A DNA stretch of 49,698 nt from an uncultured Actinoplanes sp. GTDB taxonomy: Bacteria; Actinomycetota; Actinomycetes; Mycobacteriales; Micromonosporaceae. Positions 8,126 to 16,281 of the stretch are shown here, piece by piece. The number at the start of each line of letters is the position of its first letter. Within the stretch, counting starts at the first letter, position 1. The position numbers and the translations under genes were made by a program. Location: contig NZ_CAKUCL010000022.1 in NCBI RefSeq assembly GCF_934643405.1, forward strand, positions 1 to 49,698. Reading direction: 5' to 3'. The notes beneath the pieces are model-generated. The model did not search any database and was not told where the DNA came from. It saw nothing but the letters and a program-made list of their open reading frames with translations.

Positions 8126-8974
8126 GGCCTGGGCTGGGGTCTCATCGGTGTCCTGGCGTTCTCGTTCACCGTTCCGTTCACTCGGGTCGCCGTCGGCGGC
8201 CTGGACCCGCTGTTCATCGCCGCCGGCCGGGCCGTGGTGGCCGCGCTGCTGGCCGGCATCGCCCTGGTCGTGACCGGCCAGCCGTTGCCGCGCGGCCGGC
8301 AGTGGCCGCGGCTGATCGTCGTCGCCCTCGGCGTGGTGTTCGGCTTCCCGTTGCTGACCACCTACGCCTTGACGACCGTCCCCGCCAGTCACGGCGCCGT
8401 GGTCATCGCGTTGCTGCCCGCGGCCACCGCGGTCCTGGCCGTGCTGCGCGGCCGCGAACACCCGCCGGTCGCGTTCTGGGCGACCGCCGCGGTGGGCGCG
8501 GGCGTGGCCGTCCTGTTCGCCTCGGTGCAGGGCGGCGGCCTCGGCCACTTCCACCGCTCCGACCTGTTCCTGTTCGGCGCCGTCCTGGCCGCCGCGGTCG
8601 GTTACGCCGAAGGCGGGCTGCTCTCCCGCACGCTGGGTTCGTGGCAGACCATCTCGTGGGCGTTGATCGTCAGCGCTCCGCCGATGACCGTCCTGACGGT
8701 GGTGTCGCTCTCGCGCGGCGTCCCGGCGGCGACGCCCGCCGAGTGGGGGTCCTTCGCCTATCTCGCCGCGGTGAGCATGTTCCTGGGTTTCGTCGCCTGG
8801 TACCGCGGCCTGGCGATCGGCCCGATGTCCCGGGTGAGCCAGATCCAGCTGATCCAGCCGGTCTTCACGATCGGGTGGGCCACGGTGCTGCTGTCGGAGC
8901 CGTTGACCTGGACCACCGCCGTGGCCGCCGCGGCCGTGATCGCCAGCGCGGCGGCGGCCGTGCGAACCCGCTGA
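8078..8974 (+). CDS. EamA/DMT-family transporter
   Basis: A 298-aa integral membrane protein of the drug/metabolite (EamA, RhaT-like) superfamily with ten hydrophobic segments in two repeats. The first repeat starts at LGWGLIGVLAFSFTVPFTRVAVGGLDPLFIAAGRA (given here only as a region, about residues 17-51); the second ends with RVSQIQLIQPVFTIGWA and the closing LTWTTAVAAAAVIASAAAA helix. Such proteins export amino acids or metabolites by proton antiport; the substrate is unknown. ATG 8078 is the only credible start and overlaps the start of the divergent MocR gene, which probably regulates it. A hairpin follows the stop directly. Confidence 0.85.
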   Translation: MKQESSAIADSRTALSGLGWGLIGVLAFSFTVPFTRVAVGGLDPLFIAAGRAVVAALLAGIALVVTGQPLPRGRQWPRLIVVALGVVFGFPLLTTYALTTVPASHGAVVIALLPAATAVLAVLRGREHPPVAFWATAAVGAGVAVLFASVQGGGLGHFHRSDLFLFGAVLAAAVGYAEGGLLSRTLGSWQTISWALIVSAPPMTVLTVVSLSRGVPAATPAEWGSFAYLAAVSMFLGFVAWYRGLAIGPMSRVSQIQLIQPVFTIGWATVLLSEPLTWTTAVAAAAVIASAAAAVRTR

Positions 8975-9008
8975 GGCGCCGGATTTCCGGAAGAATCCTC
9001 CCGGCGCC
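8975..9008 (+). terminator. Hairpin terminator after the EamA gene
   Basis: GGCGCCGG at 8975-8982 pairs with CCGGCGCC at 9001-9008 around an 18-base loop, inside which TTCCGGAA (8985-8992) is itself a palindrome. The stem begins one base after the EamA stop codon. There is no U-tract, as is common for actinobacterial terminators. Confidence 0.6.
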
Positions 9009-9090
9009 GTCGGATCCGGGTGGCGCTGTTCGTGGCTGAGACGAAGAGGGGCCCGGGAGGCAAGCCACGACGAACGGGAGAGGAACCGCG

Positions 9091-9414
9091 ATGCAATATC
9101 TGTTCTCCGTGATCGACACCAGGACCAACTCGGCCACCCCGGACGAGATGGACGCCATCGACGCGTTCAACGAGGGCCTCCAGGCCGGCGGGCACTGGGT
9201 GTTCGCCGGCGGCCTCACCTCGCCCGGCACGGCCACCGTGGTCGACAACCGGGGCGACGAGCCGCTGTTCAGCGACGGGCCGTTCGTGGAGTCGAAGGAG
9301 TACCTCGCCGGCTTCTGGGTCATCGAGGCGCCGGACCTCGACGTGGCGCTCAAGCTGGCCTCCGCGGGATCGAAGGCCTGCAATCGCAAGGTCGAGGTGC
9401 GGCCGTTCCTGTGA
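9091..9414 (+). CDS. YCII-related (DGPF) protein
   Basis: A 107-aa single-domain protein of the YCII/DGPF family, identified by the hallmark DGPFVESKEYLAGFWVIE around residues 66-83 and the short alpha/beta layout ending in EVRPFL. The start ATG 9091 has a good AGAGGAA Shine-Dalgarno about five bases upstream. The stop overlaps the next start (GTGA), so it is translationally coupled to the sigma factor gene. DGPF proteins are the usual genomic partner of ECF42 sigma factors; their biochemical activity is not established. The leader has inverted arms CGTGGCT (9031-9037) and AGCCACG (9063-9069) that could form a long-range stem. Confidence 0.88.
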   Translation: MQYLFSVIDTRTNSATPDEMDAIDAFNEGLQAGGHWVFAGGLTSPGTATVVDNRGDEPLFSDGPFVESKEYLAGFWVIEAPDLDVALKLASAGSKACNRKVEVRPFL

Positions 9415-10640
9415 GCGTCGTCGATGTGCCGGAGGCGATCACCCGGGCCCACCACGAGGAGTGGGCGCGGGTGGTCGCCGCCCTGACCAGACGTTTCGGT
9501 GACCTCGACACCGCCGAGGAGGCGGCGGCCGAGGCGTTCGCGACCGCCGTGGAGCGATGGCCGGCCGACGGCGTGCCGCCCAACCCCGGCGCCTGGCTGA
9601 CCACCACCGCGAACCGCAAGGCCATCGACCGGATCCGGCGGGAGAGCAAGCGCGACGACAAACAGAGGGAGGCTCAGATGTGGTACGACGAACCGCCCGA
9701 GCTTCCCGGCGTCATCGACGACGAGCGGCTACGGCTGATCTTCACCTGCTGTCACCCGGCGCTCGCGATGGAGGCCCGGGTGGCGCTGACGCTGCGCCTG
9801 GTCGGCGGGCTGACCGTGCCCGAGATCGCCCGCGCCTTCCTGGTGCAGGAGAACACCGTCGGGCAGCGGATCACCCGGGCGAAGGCCAAGATCAAGGCGA
9901 ATCGGATCCCGTATCGGGTGCCGGCCGCGGAGGACCTTCCGGCCCGCGTCTCGGGCGTGCTGTCCGTGCTGTTCCTCGTCTTCAACGAGGGCTACCTGGC
10001 CACCGGGGCCGGCACCGATCCGGTGCGGCACGACCTGACCGCCGAGGCGATCCGGCTCACCCGGCTGATCCGTGCCCTGCTGCCGCAGGACGGGGAGGTG
10101 GCCGGGCTGCTGGCGCTGATGCTGCTCACCGAGGCGCGCCGCGCGGCCCGTGTCTCGGCGACCGGCGAACTGGTCACCCTGGACGAGCAGGACCGTGGAG
10201 CGTGGGACCCGGCGCTGATCGCCGAGGGCCACCGGCTGGTGCGCGAGCGGCTGGCCGCCGGGGTGGCGCCGGGTCGCTATCAGATCCTGGCCGCGATCAA
10301 CGCCGTACACACCTCGGCCCGCGACGTGCGTGACACCGACTGGTCGCAGGTCGTCGCGCTCTACGACCAGCTCGTCCGCCTCGACCCCTCGCCGATCGTC
10401 GCACTGAACCGGGCCATCGCGGTCGCCGAGCTCGACGGCCCGGAGGTGGCGCTGGCCGCGATCGACCGTCTCGAGGAGAAGCTGGCCGGCTACCACGCGT
10501 ACCACGCGGCTCGCGCCGCGCTGCTGCGCCGGCTGGGCCGCGGCCGGCAGTCGCGCGCGGCCTACGACAAGGCCATCGAGCTGGCCGGCAACACGGCCGA
10601 GACCGCCTACCTGACCCGGCGCCGCGACCAGCTGCGGTAG
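9411..10640 (+). CDS. ECF42-type RNA polymerase sigma factor with C-terminal TPR-like domain
   Basis: A 409-aa sigma-70 family protein. Region 2 lies in the first 80 residues (TAEEAAAEAFATAVERWP, WLTTTANRKAIDRIRRESK) and region 4 around 125-165 (VALTLRLVGGLTVPEIARAF and the helix VGQRITRAKAKIK). After that comes the conserved FLVFNEGYLATGAG block and about 200 helical residues with TPR character (NRAIAVAELDGPEVALAAID) that mark the ECF42 group and set it apart from ordinary 180-aa ECF factors. These lack anti-sigma factors; the C-terminal extension is thought to control activity. The GTG start at 9411 overlaps the TGA of the DGPF gene by four bases. An opposite-strand gene begins 11 bases after the stop. 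Confidence 0.88.
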   Translation: MSVVDVPEAITRAHHEEWARVVAALTRRFGDLDTAEEAAAEAFATAVERWPADGVPPNPGAWLTTTANRKAIDRIRRESKRDDKQREAQMWYDEPPELPGVIDDERLRLIFTCCHPALAMEARVALTLRLVGGLTVPEIARAFLVQENTVGQRITRAKAKIKANRIPYRVPAAEDLPARVSGVLSVLFLVFNEGYLATGAGTDPVRHDLTAEAIRLTRLIRALLPQDGEVAGLLALMLLTEARRAARVSATGELVTLDEQDRGAWDPALIAEGHRLVRERLAAGVAPGRYQILAAINAVHTSARDVRDTDWSQVVALYDQLVRLDPSPIVALNRAIAVAELDGPEVALAAIDRLEEKLAGYHAYHAARAALLRRLGRGRQSRAAYDKAIELAGNTAETAYLTRRRDQLR

Positions 10641-10651
10641 CGCCGGCCGGC

Positions 10652-11581
10652 TCAGACGGTGAGCACCACCTTGCCGCGGACGTGGCCCTCCTCGACCACC
10701 CGCTGCGCCTCCGCCGCCTGCGCCAACGGGATCTCCCGGGCCACCTCCACCCGCAGCCGCCCGCGCGTCGCCAGCTCACCCAGGCGGGTCAGCATCGCGC
10801 CGTCCGGGCGGACGAAGACGTAACGGCCGCCCCGGTCCTTCACGGCCGGGTCGACCACCGACACGACCCGCGCCGGATGCCGCACCAGCGACGGCGACTG
10901 CTTCAGCGCATCCCCGCCGATGAGGTCGACCGCCGCGTCCACCCGGCCGTCGCCGCCGACCAGACTCGCCAGGCGCGACGGCAGGTCGTCGCCGTACTCG
11001 ATCGGCTCGGCGCCGAGGCTGCGCAGGAAGTCGTGGTTGCCGGCCGACGCCGTGCCGATCACGCGGGTCGCGCCGAGCGCCCGGGCCAGCTGCACCGCCA
11101 GATGCCCCACCCCACCGGCCGCCGCGTGCACCAGGACCACGTCGCCGTGGCTCACGTCGCCCGCCATCAGCGCCTGCAACGCCGTCAGCCCCGCGAGCGG
11201 CAGACCACCGGCCTCGGTGAAGGTCAACGCCGGCGTCTTGGGCGCGGTCACCGTCTCGGTCACGCTGACCAGCTCCGCGTACGTTCCCGCCTGCACCGTG
11301 TCCTTGCGGGCGTACGCCATGACCTCGTCGCCCGGCGCGAAGCGGGTCACCGCCGGACCGACGTCCTCGACCACGCCGGCGACGTCCCAGCCCGGGATCA
11401 GCGGGAACTGGTGCGGGAAGGCGCCGGCCAGGAAGCCGGCCCGGATCTTCGCGTCGACCGGGTTCACCCCGGCGGCCTTCACCCGGATCCGGACCGTGTC
11501 CGGGCCGACCGGCGGGTCGGGCAGTTCCACCAGCTTCAGCACGTTCGCGTCGCCGTGCTCGTCCAGCGCTATCGCCTTCAT
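10652..11581 (-). CDS. NADP-dependent quinone-oxidoreductase-like MDR protein
   Basis: A 309-aa medium-chain dehydrogenase/reductase of the zinc-free quinone oxidoreductase branch. The GroES-like domain has VRIRVKAAGVNPVDAKIRAG, and the Rossmann domain has VLVHAAAGGVGHLAVQLARA (around 150-170), the AxxGGVG nucleotide-binding loop. No catalytic zinc cysteines are seen. The start ATG 11581 gives the usual MKAIALDEHGD opening. The enzyme probably reduces quinones or enones with NADPH in the cytoplasm; substrate unknown. It is convergent with the sigma factor gene and divergent from the DUF2332 gene, 40 bases away. Confidence 0.85.
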   Translation of the reverse strand: MKAIALDEHGDANVLKLVELPDPPVGPDTVRIRVKAAGVNPVDAKIRAGFLAGAFPHQFPLIPGWDVAGVVEDVGPAVTRFAPGDEVMAYARKDTVQAGTYAELVSVTETVTAPKTPALTFTEAGGLPLAGLTALQALMAGDVSHGDVVLVHAAAGGVGHLAVQLARALGATRVIGTASAGNHDFLRSLGAEPIEYGDDLPSRLASLVGGDGRVDAAVDLIGGDALKQSPSLVRHPARVVSVVDPAVKDRGGRYVFVRPDGAMLTRLGELATRGRLRVEVAREIPLAQAAEAQRVVEEGHVRGKVVLTV

Positions 11582-11621
11582 GGGGTGTTCGCTACCCGGG
11601 CGCCCGCGGGATCATGCCGGG

Positions 11622-12548
11622 ATGTCGGTCACCACGCTCACCTACGCCGAGTTCGCCGCCCGCGAGGCACACACCGAATCTCCCACGTACGAGCGTCTGT
11701 CGCGCGCCGTCTCCCGCGATGATCGCCTTCTCGCCCTCCTGGACACGCTGCCCGAGCCCAGACGCCAGCCGAATCTGCTGTTCGCCGTCGTGCGCCTGCT
11801 CGGCGGCCCGCTCGACGACACCGGTTGGATCGTGGCGAACTGGGACCGGATCGAACCGCACCTGCGGTCCCGGGCGACCCAGACGAACGAGGCCGGCCGC
11901 TGTGCGCTGCTGCTGCCGGTGCTGGCCGCCCTGCCGCAACCGCTGGCGCTGCTCGAGGTGGGCGCGTCCGCGGGCCTGAACCTGTTCCCGGACCGCTATT
12001 CGTACCGCTACGGCGATCACCAGCTGGGCAACGGCGAGCCGCTGCTGTCCTGCGACGCGTCCGGCCTCGTCCCGCCGACGACCCGGCCGCACGTGGTCTG
12101 GCGGGCCGGGATCGACCTCAACCCGCTCGACGTCACGGACCCGGCCGACCGGGCCTGGCTGGAGGCGCTGATCTGGCCGGAACACGATCACCGCCGGGCC
12201 CGGCTACGCGCGGCGACCCGCATCGCGGCCGCCGATCCGCCGCTGCTGCTGCGCGGCGACCTGGTCGACGACCTTCCGGCTCTCGCCGCCCGGGCGCCCA
12301 CGGGCGCCACGCTGGTCGTCTTCCACACCTCGGTGCTCTATCAGGTGCCGGCTGCGCGGCGGCAGGCCTTCGTCTCCCTCGTACGCGACATGCCCGCCCA
12401 CTGGATCTCGAACGAGAACGCCGGCGTGATCGGTCATCCCGGTCTCCCCCGCGCGCCGGACGAGAAGCTGCACAACGTGCTGGCGCTCGACGGCCGCCCG
12501 CTGGCCTGGACCCGCCCGCACGGGCAGGCGATGACCTGGTTCGGCTGA
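11622..12548 (+). CDS. DUF2332 family protein
   Basis: A 308-aa cytoplasmic protein matching DUF2332, with the family segments LLEVGASAGLNLFPDRYSY (about 108-126), GIDLNPLDVTDPADRAWLEA and TLVVFHTSVLYQVP. The VGASAGLNL loop looks like a Rossmann-type cofactor loop, so a methyltransferase-like fold is possible, but no activity is known for the family. I placed the start at ATG 11622 (MSVTTLTYAEF), although the frame is open much further upstream through the complement of the oxidoreductase gene. It ends just before a tandem repeat that abuts the convergent amidohydrolase gene. Confidence 0.75.
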   Translation: MSVTTLTYAEFAAREAHTESPTYERLSRAVSRDDRLLALLDTLPEPRRQPNLLFAVVRLLGGPLDDTGWIVANWDRIEPHLRSRATQTNEAGRCALLLPVLAALPQPLALLEVGASAGLNLFPDRYSYRYGDHQLGNGEPLLSCDASGLVPPTTRPHVVWRAGIDLNPLDVTDPADRAWLEALIWPEHDHRRARLRAATRIAAADPPLLLRGDLVDDLPALAARAPTGATLVVFHTSVLYQVPAARRQAFVSLVRDMPAHWISNENAGVIGHPGLPRAPDEKLHNVLALDGRPLAWTRPHGQAMTWFG

Positions 12549-12559
12549 GCGGCGGCCCC

Positions 12560-12661
12560 GCGGCCGTCGCAGCCGAGGCGACGATGAGGCCGCCCGGCGG
12601 GCAGGCGGCCGTCGCAGCTCAGGCGAAGATCGGGCCGACCGGCGGGTAGGCGGCGGTCAGC
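12560..12661. repeat. 45-bp tandem repeat at the 3' end of the amidohydrolase gene
   Basis: Two 45-base units, 12560-12604 and 12605-12649, each begin GCGGCCGTCGCAGC and end CCGGCGGGYAG; a third partial copy follows inside the gene (from 12650). Read on the minus strand the units encode the same PPxGxIxA ending: PPVGPIFA at the real C-terminus, then, past the stop, PPGGLIVA. The second unit therefore looks like a duplication of the last 15 codons of the gene. It now fills the gap between two convergent genes. Confidence 0.75.
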
Positions 12662-14016
12662 AGGCTGCGCAACGCCGAGAGCGACGGCGCGGGCTGCTGC
12701 GGCGTGGAGTGGAAGCCGCTGTCGAGGGTCATCGGCTTTCCCCAGGCCAGCAGGTGCTCGACGGTCGGGCTCTGCGGCGCGGCGACGAGCCGCGAATACC
12801 ACTCGGTGCGTCCGTACGCGACATCCCCGCCGATGAGGACCAGCTGGACCCAGGAGGGATCGGCGAGAGTGACGTTCTCGTACGGGTCGGTGTGGTGCCG
12901 TTCGAGGACGAGAATGTCCGCGGCCCGGCCGGATCTGAGCGAGCCGAGGTGATCGGTGAGCCCGGCGACGTGCGCGGCACCGCCGGTGGTCATGTGCACC
13001 AGCTCGGCCGCGGGCAGGTCGAGCCCCTGCCGGGCGAGCACCCGCCGGGCGACCTTGAGCTCGGTGAGCAGGCTGGTGGAACCGGACGGCAGCCAGTCGG
13101 CGCCGAGCGCTACCGGCATGCCGGCGCCGATCGCCTCGGCGGCCAGCGTGGTGTCGCCGTAGAGGCGCAGGTTCGACTGCGGCGACCAGACCAGCTTGCA
13201 GCCGGCGTCGGCGAGCTGATGGATCTGGTCGGCGGTGCACGCGCTGGCGTGGATGACCACCGTGCCGGGCGTGGCGGCGCCGTACTCCAGGAAGCGCCGG
13301 AACTCGCTCTCGCTGCGGTGATCGCCGCGGACGCCCTCGCACAGATGCAGGTAGAAGGCGTCGATCTCGTTGCCGCCGATGGCGGTGAGGATCTTCTGCA
13401 GGCGCGGGTAGTCGCGGCTGCTCGTCGACGACGGCAGGTCGATCATCGCGCGGGCCCGGTGCTGGCCGAAGATCCAGAGATCCACGTTGCGCACCAGCGG
13501 TTCGTTGTCCGGGCTCTGCGTGGCGCCGGTGGCTCCCTGGATCGCGGTGACGCCGCCGGTCAGGGCACGGATCTCGGCGTACCGGAGCTGGGTCTTGGGC
13601 GGCACCTTGGTGAGCAGGACGTTCTGCGGGTCCCGGACGAGCTGGTGATAGATCTCGCTGGACCGCCACTGGTAGCGGTTGCCGAACCGGCGCGGCGGCT
13701 CCCAGGCGGCGAACACATTGAACTCGGGGTGACCGTGCAGGTCGATCAGCCCCGGAAGGATGACGCCTCCGGTGTCCACGATGTCGGCCACCCCGGCCGG
13801 GGCATCGCGCCGCACGTCGGCGATCGTGTCGCCCTCGACCACCACGTAGCCGTCGTCCCACGCGGCGTCCGGGGTGATCACCGCCCCGCGCAGGGCGAAC
13901 GCCTCACCCGCCGCCGCGGCCGCGGTCAGCCCGCGTGTCCGGGCGGCCCGCAGCGGCTGCACTTCCTCCAGGACGTTGCGGCTGTACGCGCGGTCGAACA
14001 GCTCCGAAGGCCACAT
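12619..14016 (-). CDS. Amidohydrolase family protein (imidazolonepropionase-like)
   Basis: A 465-aa metal-dependent hydrolase of the amidohydrolase superfamily. Metal ligands appear as the HxH of VILPGLIDLHGHPEFN (about 85-100), a later His in TVVIHASACTADQ, and the Asp of ALGADWLPSGS near 305. The composite small beta-domain closes with RSGRAADILVLE. This order fits the imidazolonepropionase/atrazine-chlorohydrolase branch that hydrolyses C-N bonds on rings or amides. No signal peptide is seen; MWPSELFD at ATG 14016 is the only sensible start. The last codons lie inside a 45-bp tandem repeat. No neighbour gives a pathway, so the substrate is unknown. Confidence 0.8.
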   Translation of the reverse strand: MWPSELFDRAYSRNVLEEVQPLRAARTRGLTAAAAAGEAFALRGAVITPDAAWDDGYVVVEGDTIADVRRDAPAGVADIVDTGGVILPGLIDLHGHPEFNVFAAWEPPRRFGNRYQWRSSEIYHQLVRDPQNVLLTKVPPKTQLRYAEIRALTGGVTAIQGATGATQSPDNEPLVRNVDLWIFGQHRARAMIDLPSSTSSRDYPRLQKILTAIGGNEIDAFYLHLCEGVRGDHRSESEFRRFLEYGAATPGTVVIHASACTADQIHQLADAGCKLVWSPQSNLRLYGDTTLAAEAIGAGMPVALGADWLPSGSTSLLTELKVARRVLARQGLDLPAAELVHMTTGGAAHVAGLTDHLGSLRSGRAADILVLERHHTDPYENVTLADPSWVQLVLIGGDVAYGRTEWYSRLVAAPQSPTVEHLLAWGKPMTLDSGFHSTPQQPAPSLSALRSLLTAAYPPVGPIFA

Positions 14017-14098
14017 AGTCGCAGCTTATTCGGCCTTTTCTCGCCCTTCTGTCACCCGAGCGACACCGTGGGTGTCGGCCAGGAGTTAGGCATGGACC

Positions 14099-14923
14099 AT
14101 GCATCAGTTCTGCCCCGGATACGACCGGGCGCCCTTCACCGCCCTGGCCGAGGACTATCCCGGCGCCGACGTGTACCCGCCGAAGGACTTCCGGGTCGAA
14201 TGGGGCCCGATCTTCCACCGCGGCCGCCTCGACGGCACGGCCCGCGTCCTGGTCGTCGGCCAGGACCCGGCGACTCACGAGGCCATCACCCGCCGCATCC
14301 TGGTCGGCGAGGCCGGGCAGCGCGTGCAGGGCCTGCTGGCCCGGCTCGGCATCACCACCAGCTACGTCATGGTGAACACCTTTGTGTACAGCGTGTACGG
14401 CCAGGGCGGCAGCCGCCACGCCCACGACCCGAAGATCGCCGAGTACCGGCACCGGTGGCTGAACGCCCTGCTCACCCCGGACGGTCCGATCACGGCGGTG
14501 ATCGCTCTGGGCGCGCTGGCCAAGACCGCGTACAAGGATTGGGCGGACACCCGGCCGCAGGTCGCCGCCCGGCTGCACCTGGCGTCGGTCAAGCACCCGA
14601 CGTACCCGGAGAGCGCTTCGGCGGCCGGCGCGACCACCCTGGCGCGCGCGACCGCCGCGCTCCTCGCCGACTGGAACGCCCACCTGCCGGCGCTGCGGGC
14701 CCACGTCGAACCGGACCACCCGGTCCCGGAGCAGCCGTACGGCGACCATTGGCGGGACGGCGACCTGCGTCCGATCCCCGAGGCGGATCTGCCCGCGGGG
14801 AGCCCGCCGTGGTGGACGTCGCTGACCGGGTGGGCGCAGCGCACCGGCACCAACGCCCAGACCAAGCGCGCCACCATCACCGTCACGATCCCGGAGCAGG
14901 ACCGCCTCTGGCCCCCGGTCTGA
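14099..14923 (+). CDS. Uracil-DNA-glycosylase-superfamily-like protein
   Basis: A 274-aa protein whose core resembles the uracil-DNA glycosylase fold. VLVVGQDPATHEAITRRILV (about 56-75) matches motif A, where classical enzymes have GQDPYH, and LASVKHPTYPES (about 160-171) matches the HPSPLS-type motif B. The intervening TSYVMVNTFVYSVYGQGG and VIALGALAKTAYKDW segments fit the family's central strands. The catalytic and minor-groove residues are altered, and about 75 residues rich in Pro and acidic residues are added at the C-terminus, so base-excision activity is uncertain. The start is ATG 14099; the better-spaced ATG 14092 is in another frame. A function on nucleic acids or nucleotides is inferred, not proven. 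Confidence 0.6.
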   Translation: MHQFCPGYDRAPFTALAEDYPGADVYPPKDFRVEWGPIFHRGRLDGTARVLVVGQDPATHEAITRRILVGEAGQRVQGLLARLGITTSYVMVNTFVYSVYGQGGSRHAHDPKIAEYRHRWLNALLTPDGPITAVIALGALAKTAYKDWADTRPQVAARLHLASVKHPTYPESASAAGATTLARATAALLADWNAHLPALRAHVEPDHPVPEQPYGDHWRDGDLRPIPEADLPAGSPPWWTSLTGWAQRTGTNAQTKRATITVTIPEQDRLWPPV

Positions 14924-15019
14924 CCCGCCCGGCTCTGGGATCGGCTCCGCGAGTGCACCCGGTACGGCGAACTGGACGCGCTCGCCGCTCGACGCGGCAG
15001 GCGACGGTGGTCGTCGTCC

Positions 15020-15769
15020 TCAGACCGCGGCGGGCAGGTGCGACGACGTGAACGCGCGCCCGTCGTCGGTGACCACCGCCGACTCGTATCCGTCGGCCGC
15101 CCGCTTGGCGAGCCAGGCCAGACCGTTCTCCCCCATCGCCAGGGCCGCGGTCGCGTAGGCGTCGGCGATCGACAGGTCGGGCCCGACCACGGTCACCGAG
15201 CGCAGACCCCGCGCGGGCGTCCGGGTCAGCGGATTGATGATGTGCTCGCCGCGCTCGTACGTCCCGGACGTCGCGATCGCCCCGTCGTGCATCGCCAGCA
15301 CCCAGCTGACCCGGTCGGCCTCCCACGGGTGCCGGATGCCGACCCGCCACGGGCCGCCGCCGGGATGCGAGCCGCGCATCCGGATGTCGCCCGCCGCGTT
15401 GATGTAGTGGCTGGTCGAACCCCGCTCGTACAGCCGCTGCGACGCCACCTCGACGGACCAGCCCTTGACGTAACCGGACGGGTCGAGCGGGCCGGCCGCG
15501 TACGCGTCGAAATAGCCGCCGGTCTCCCGCCAGAGGTCGGCGCAGACGTCGAGCACGTGCCGCAGATCGGGCGAGCAGTCCTCGATCCGGATCTCCCGCC
15601 GGCGCAGCCGCATGACCTCGCTGTCCGGTTTGTAGGTGCTGAACCGCTCGTCCACCTCGTGCAGCCAGTCGCACACCTCGCCGATCAGCTCGCGCAGCTC
15701 GGCGGCGGGGCGGTCGTCGGCCAGCTCGATGCTGACCGGCATCCCCATCACTTGCTCGACGTGGCGCAC
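15020..15769 (-). CDS. apbE: ApbE-type FAD:protein FMN transferase
   Basis: A 249-aa ApbE/flavin transferase, which moves FMN from FAD onto a Thr/Ser of target proteins using Mg2+. Family landmarks are MGMPVSIEL at the start, LDPSGYVKGWSVE (about 116-128), HYINAAGDIRMRG (about 140-152) and SGTYERGEHIINPLT (about 191-205). No signal peptide or lipobox is visible, so unlike many ApbE proteins it may act inside the cell or its start may lie elsewhere. It lies 14 bases downstream of a gene for an FMN-binding protein with a flavinylation-type motif, its likely substrate, and downstream of a ferric-reductase-like gene on the same strand. Confidence 0.87.
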   Translation of the reverse strand: MRHVEQVMGMPVSIELADDRPAAELRELIGEVCDWLHEVDERFSTYKPDSEVMRLRRREIRIEDCSPDLRHVLDVCADLWRETGGYFDAYAAGPLDPSGYVKGWSVEVASQRLYERGSTSHYINAAGDIRMRGSHPGGGPWRVGIRHPWEADRVSWVLAMHDGAIATSGTYERGEHIINPLTRTPARGLRSVTVVGPDLSIADAYATAALAMGENGLAWLAKRAADGYESAVVTDDGRAFTSSHLPAAV

Positions 15770-15783
15770 GAGGCGGAACCCTA

Positions 15784-16260
15784 CTACGCCTTCGCGGCGT
15801 CCAGTGCCGACTGGAGGGAGTTGCGGTACGCCTCGGTGGTGAGGCTGGCGCCGGAGACCGCGTCCAGGTCCTTCGCGCTCTTCGCGCCGACCGTCTCCTG
15901 CTTGAGCTTGGCGATCGCCGGCGGATTGATCGTGCCGCTGTCCTGCGCCACCGGGTAGGTCGCGTCGGCCGCGCTCACCTGCCCGCCCTCCACCTTGATC
16001 TGCACCTGGATCGCGCCGTACGCGTATTTCGCCGGGTCGCCCTTGTAGACGCCGTCCTTGAACGGGCCCTTCGGCGCCGCGGGTTTCTTCGAGACCGGCT
16101 TCTTCGGCGCCGGCGGGGCAGCCGACGGCTTGCTGTCCGCGAGGTCGAGCGACGGCGGTGCGGCGGCCGGTGCGGCCGGCGGCTGCACGCTCAGTCGCAC
16201 CCCCACGATCAGGGCGGCGCCGGTCAGGGTGCCGATGGCGGCTGCGGTACTACGTCGCAT
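15784..16260 (-). CDS. FMN-binding domain membrane-anchored protein (probable ApbE substrate)
   Basis: A 158-aa protein: an N-terminal anchor (TAAAIGTLTGAALIVGVRLS, 5-24), a Pro/Ala/Lys linker to about residue 65, then an FMN_bind domain (FKDGVYKGDPAKYAYGAIQV, QVSAADATYPVAQDSG) ending in DAVSGASLTTEAYRNSLQSA. The SGASLTT stretch fits the motif on whose Thr/Ser FMN becomes covalently attached by ApbE. The flavin domain would face outside the membrane. It is followed by apbE and preceded after 21 bases by the ferric-reductase-like gene, so the three probably form one transcript. The likely role is passing electrons from the membrane reductase to an outside acceptor. Confidence 0.85.
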   Translation of the reverse strand: MRRSTAAAIGTLTGAALIVGVRLSVQPPAAPAAAPPSLDLADSKPSAAPPAPKKPVSKKPAAPKGPFKDGVYKGDPAKYAYGAIQVQIKVEGGQVSAADATYPVAQDSGTINPPAIAKLKQETVGAKSAKDLDAVSGASLTTEAYRNSLQSALDAAKA

Positions 16261-16281
16261 CGCGGAATCTCCCGGAAATGA

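Noticed and set aside
14092..14125. ATG 14092 with a well-spaced AGGAG as the start of the UDG-like gene
   Set aside because: It is in a different frame from the conserved protein; ATG 14099 is needed for the UDG motifs.
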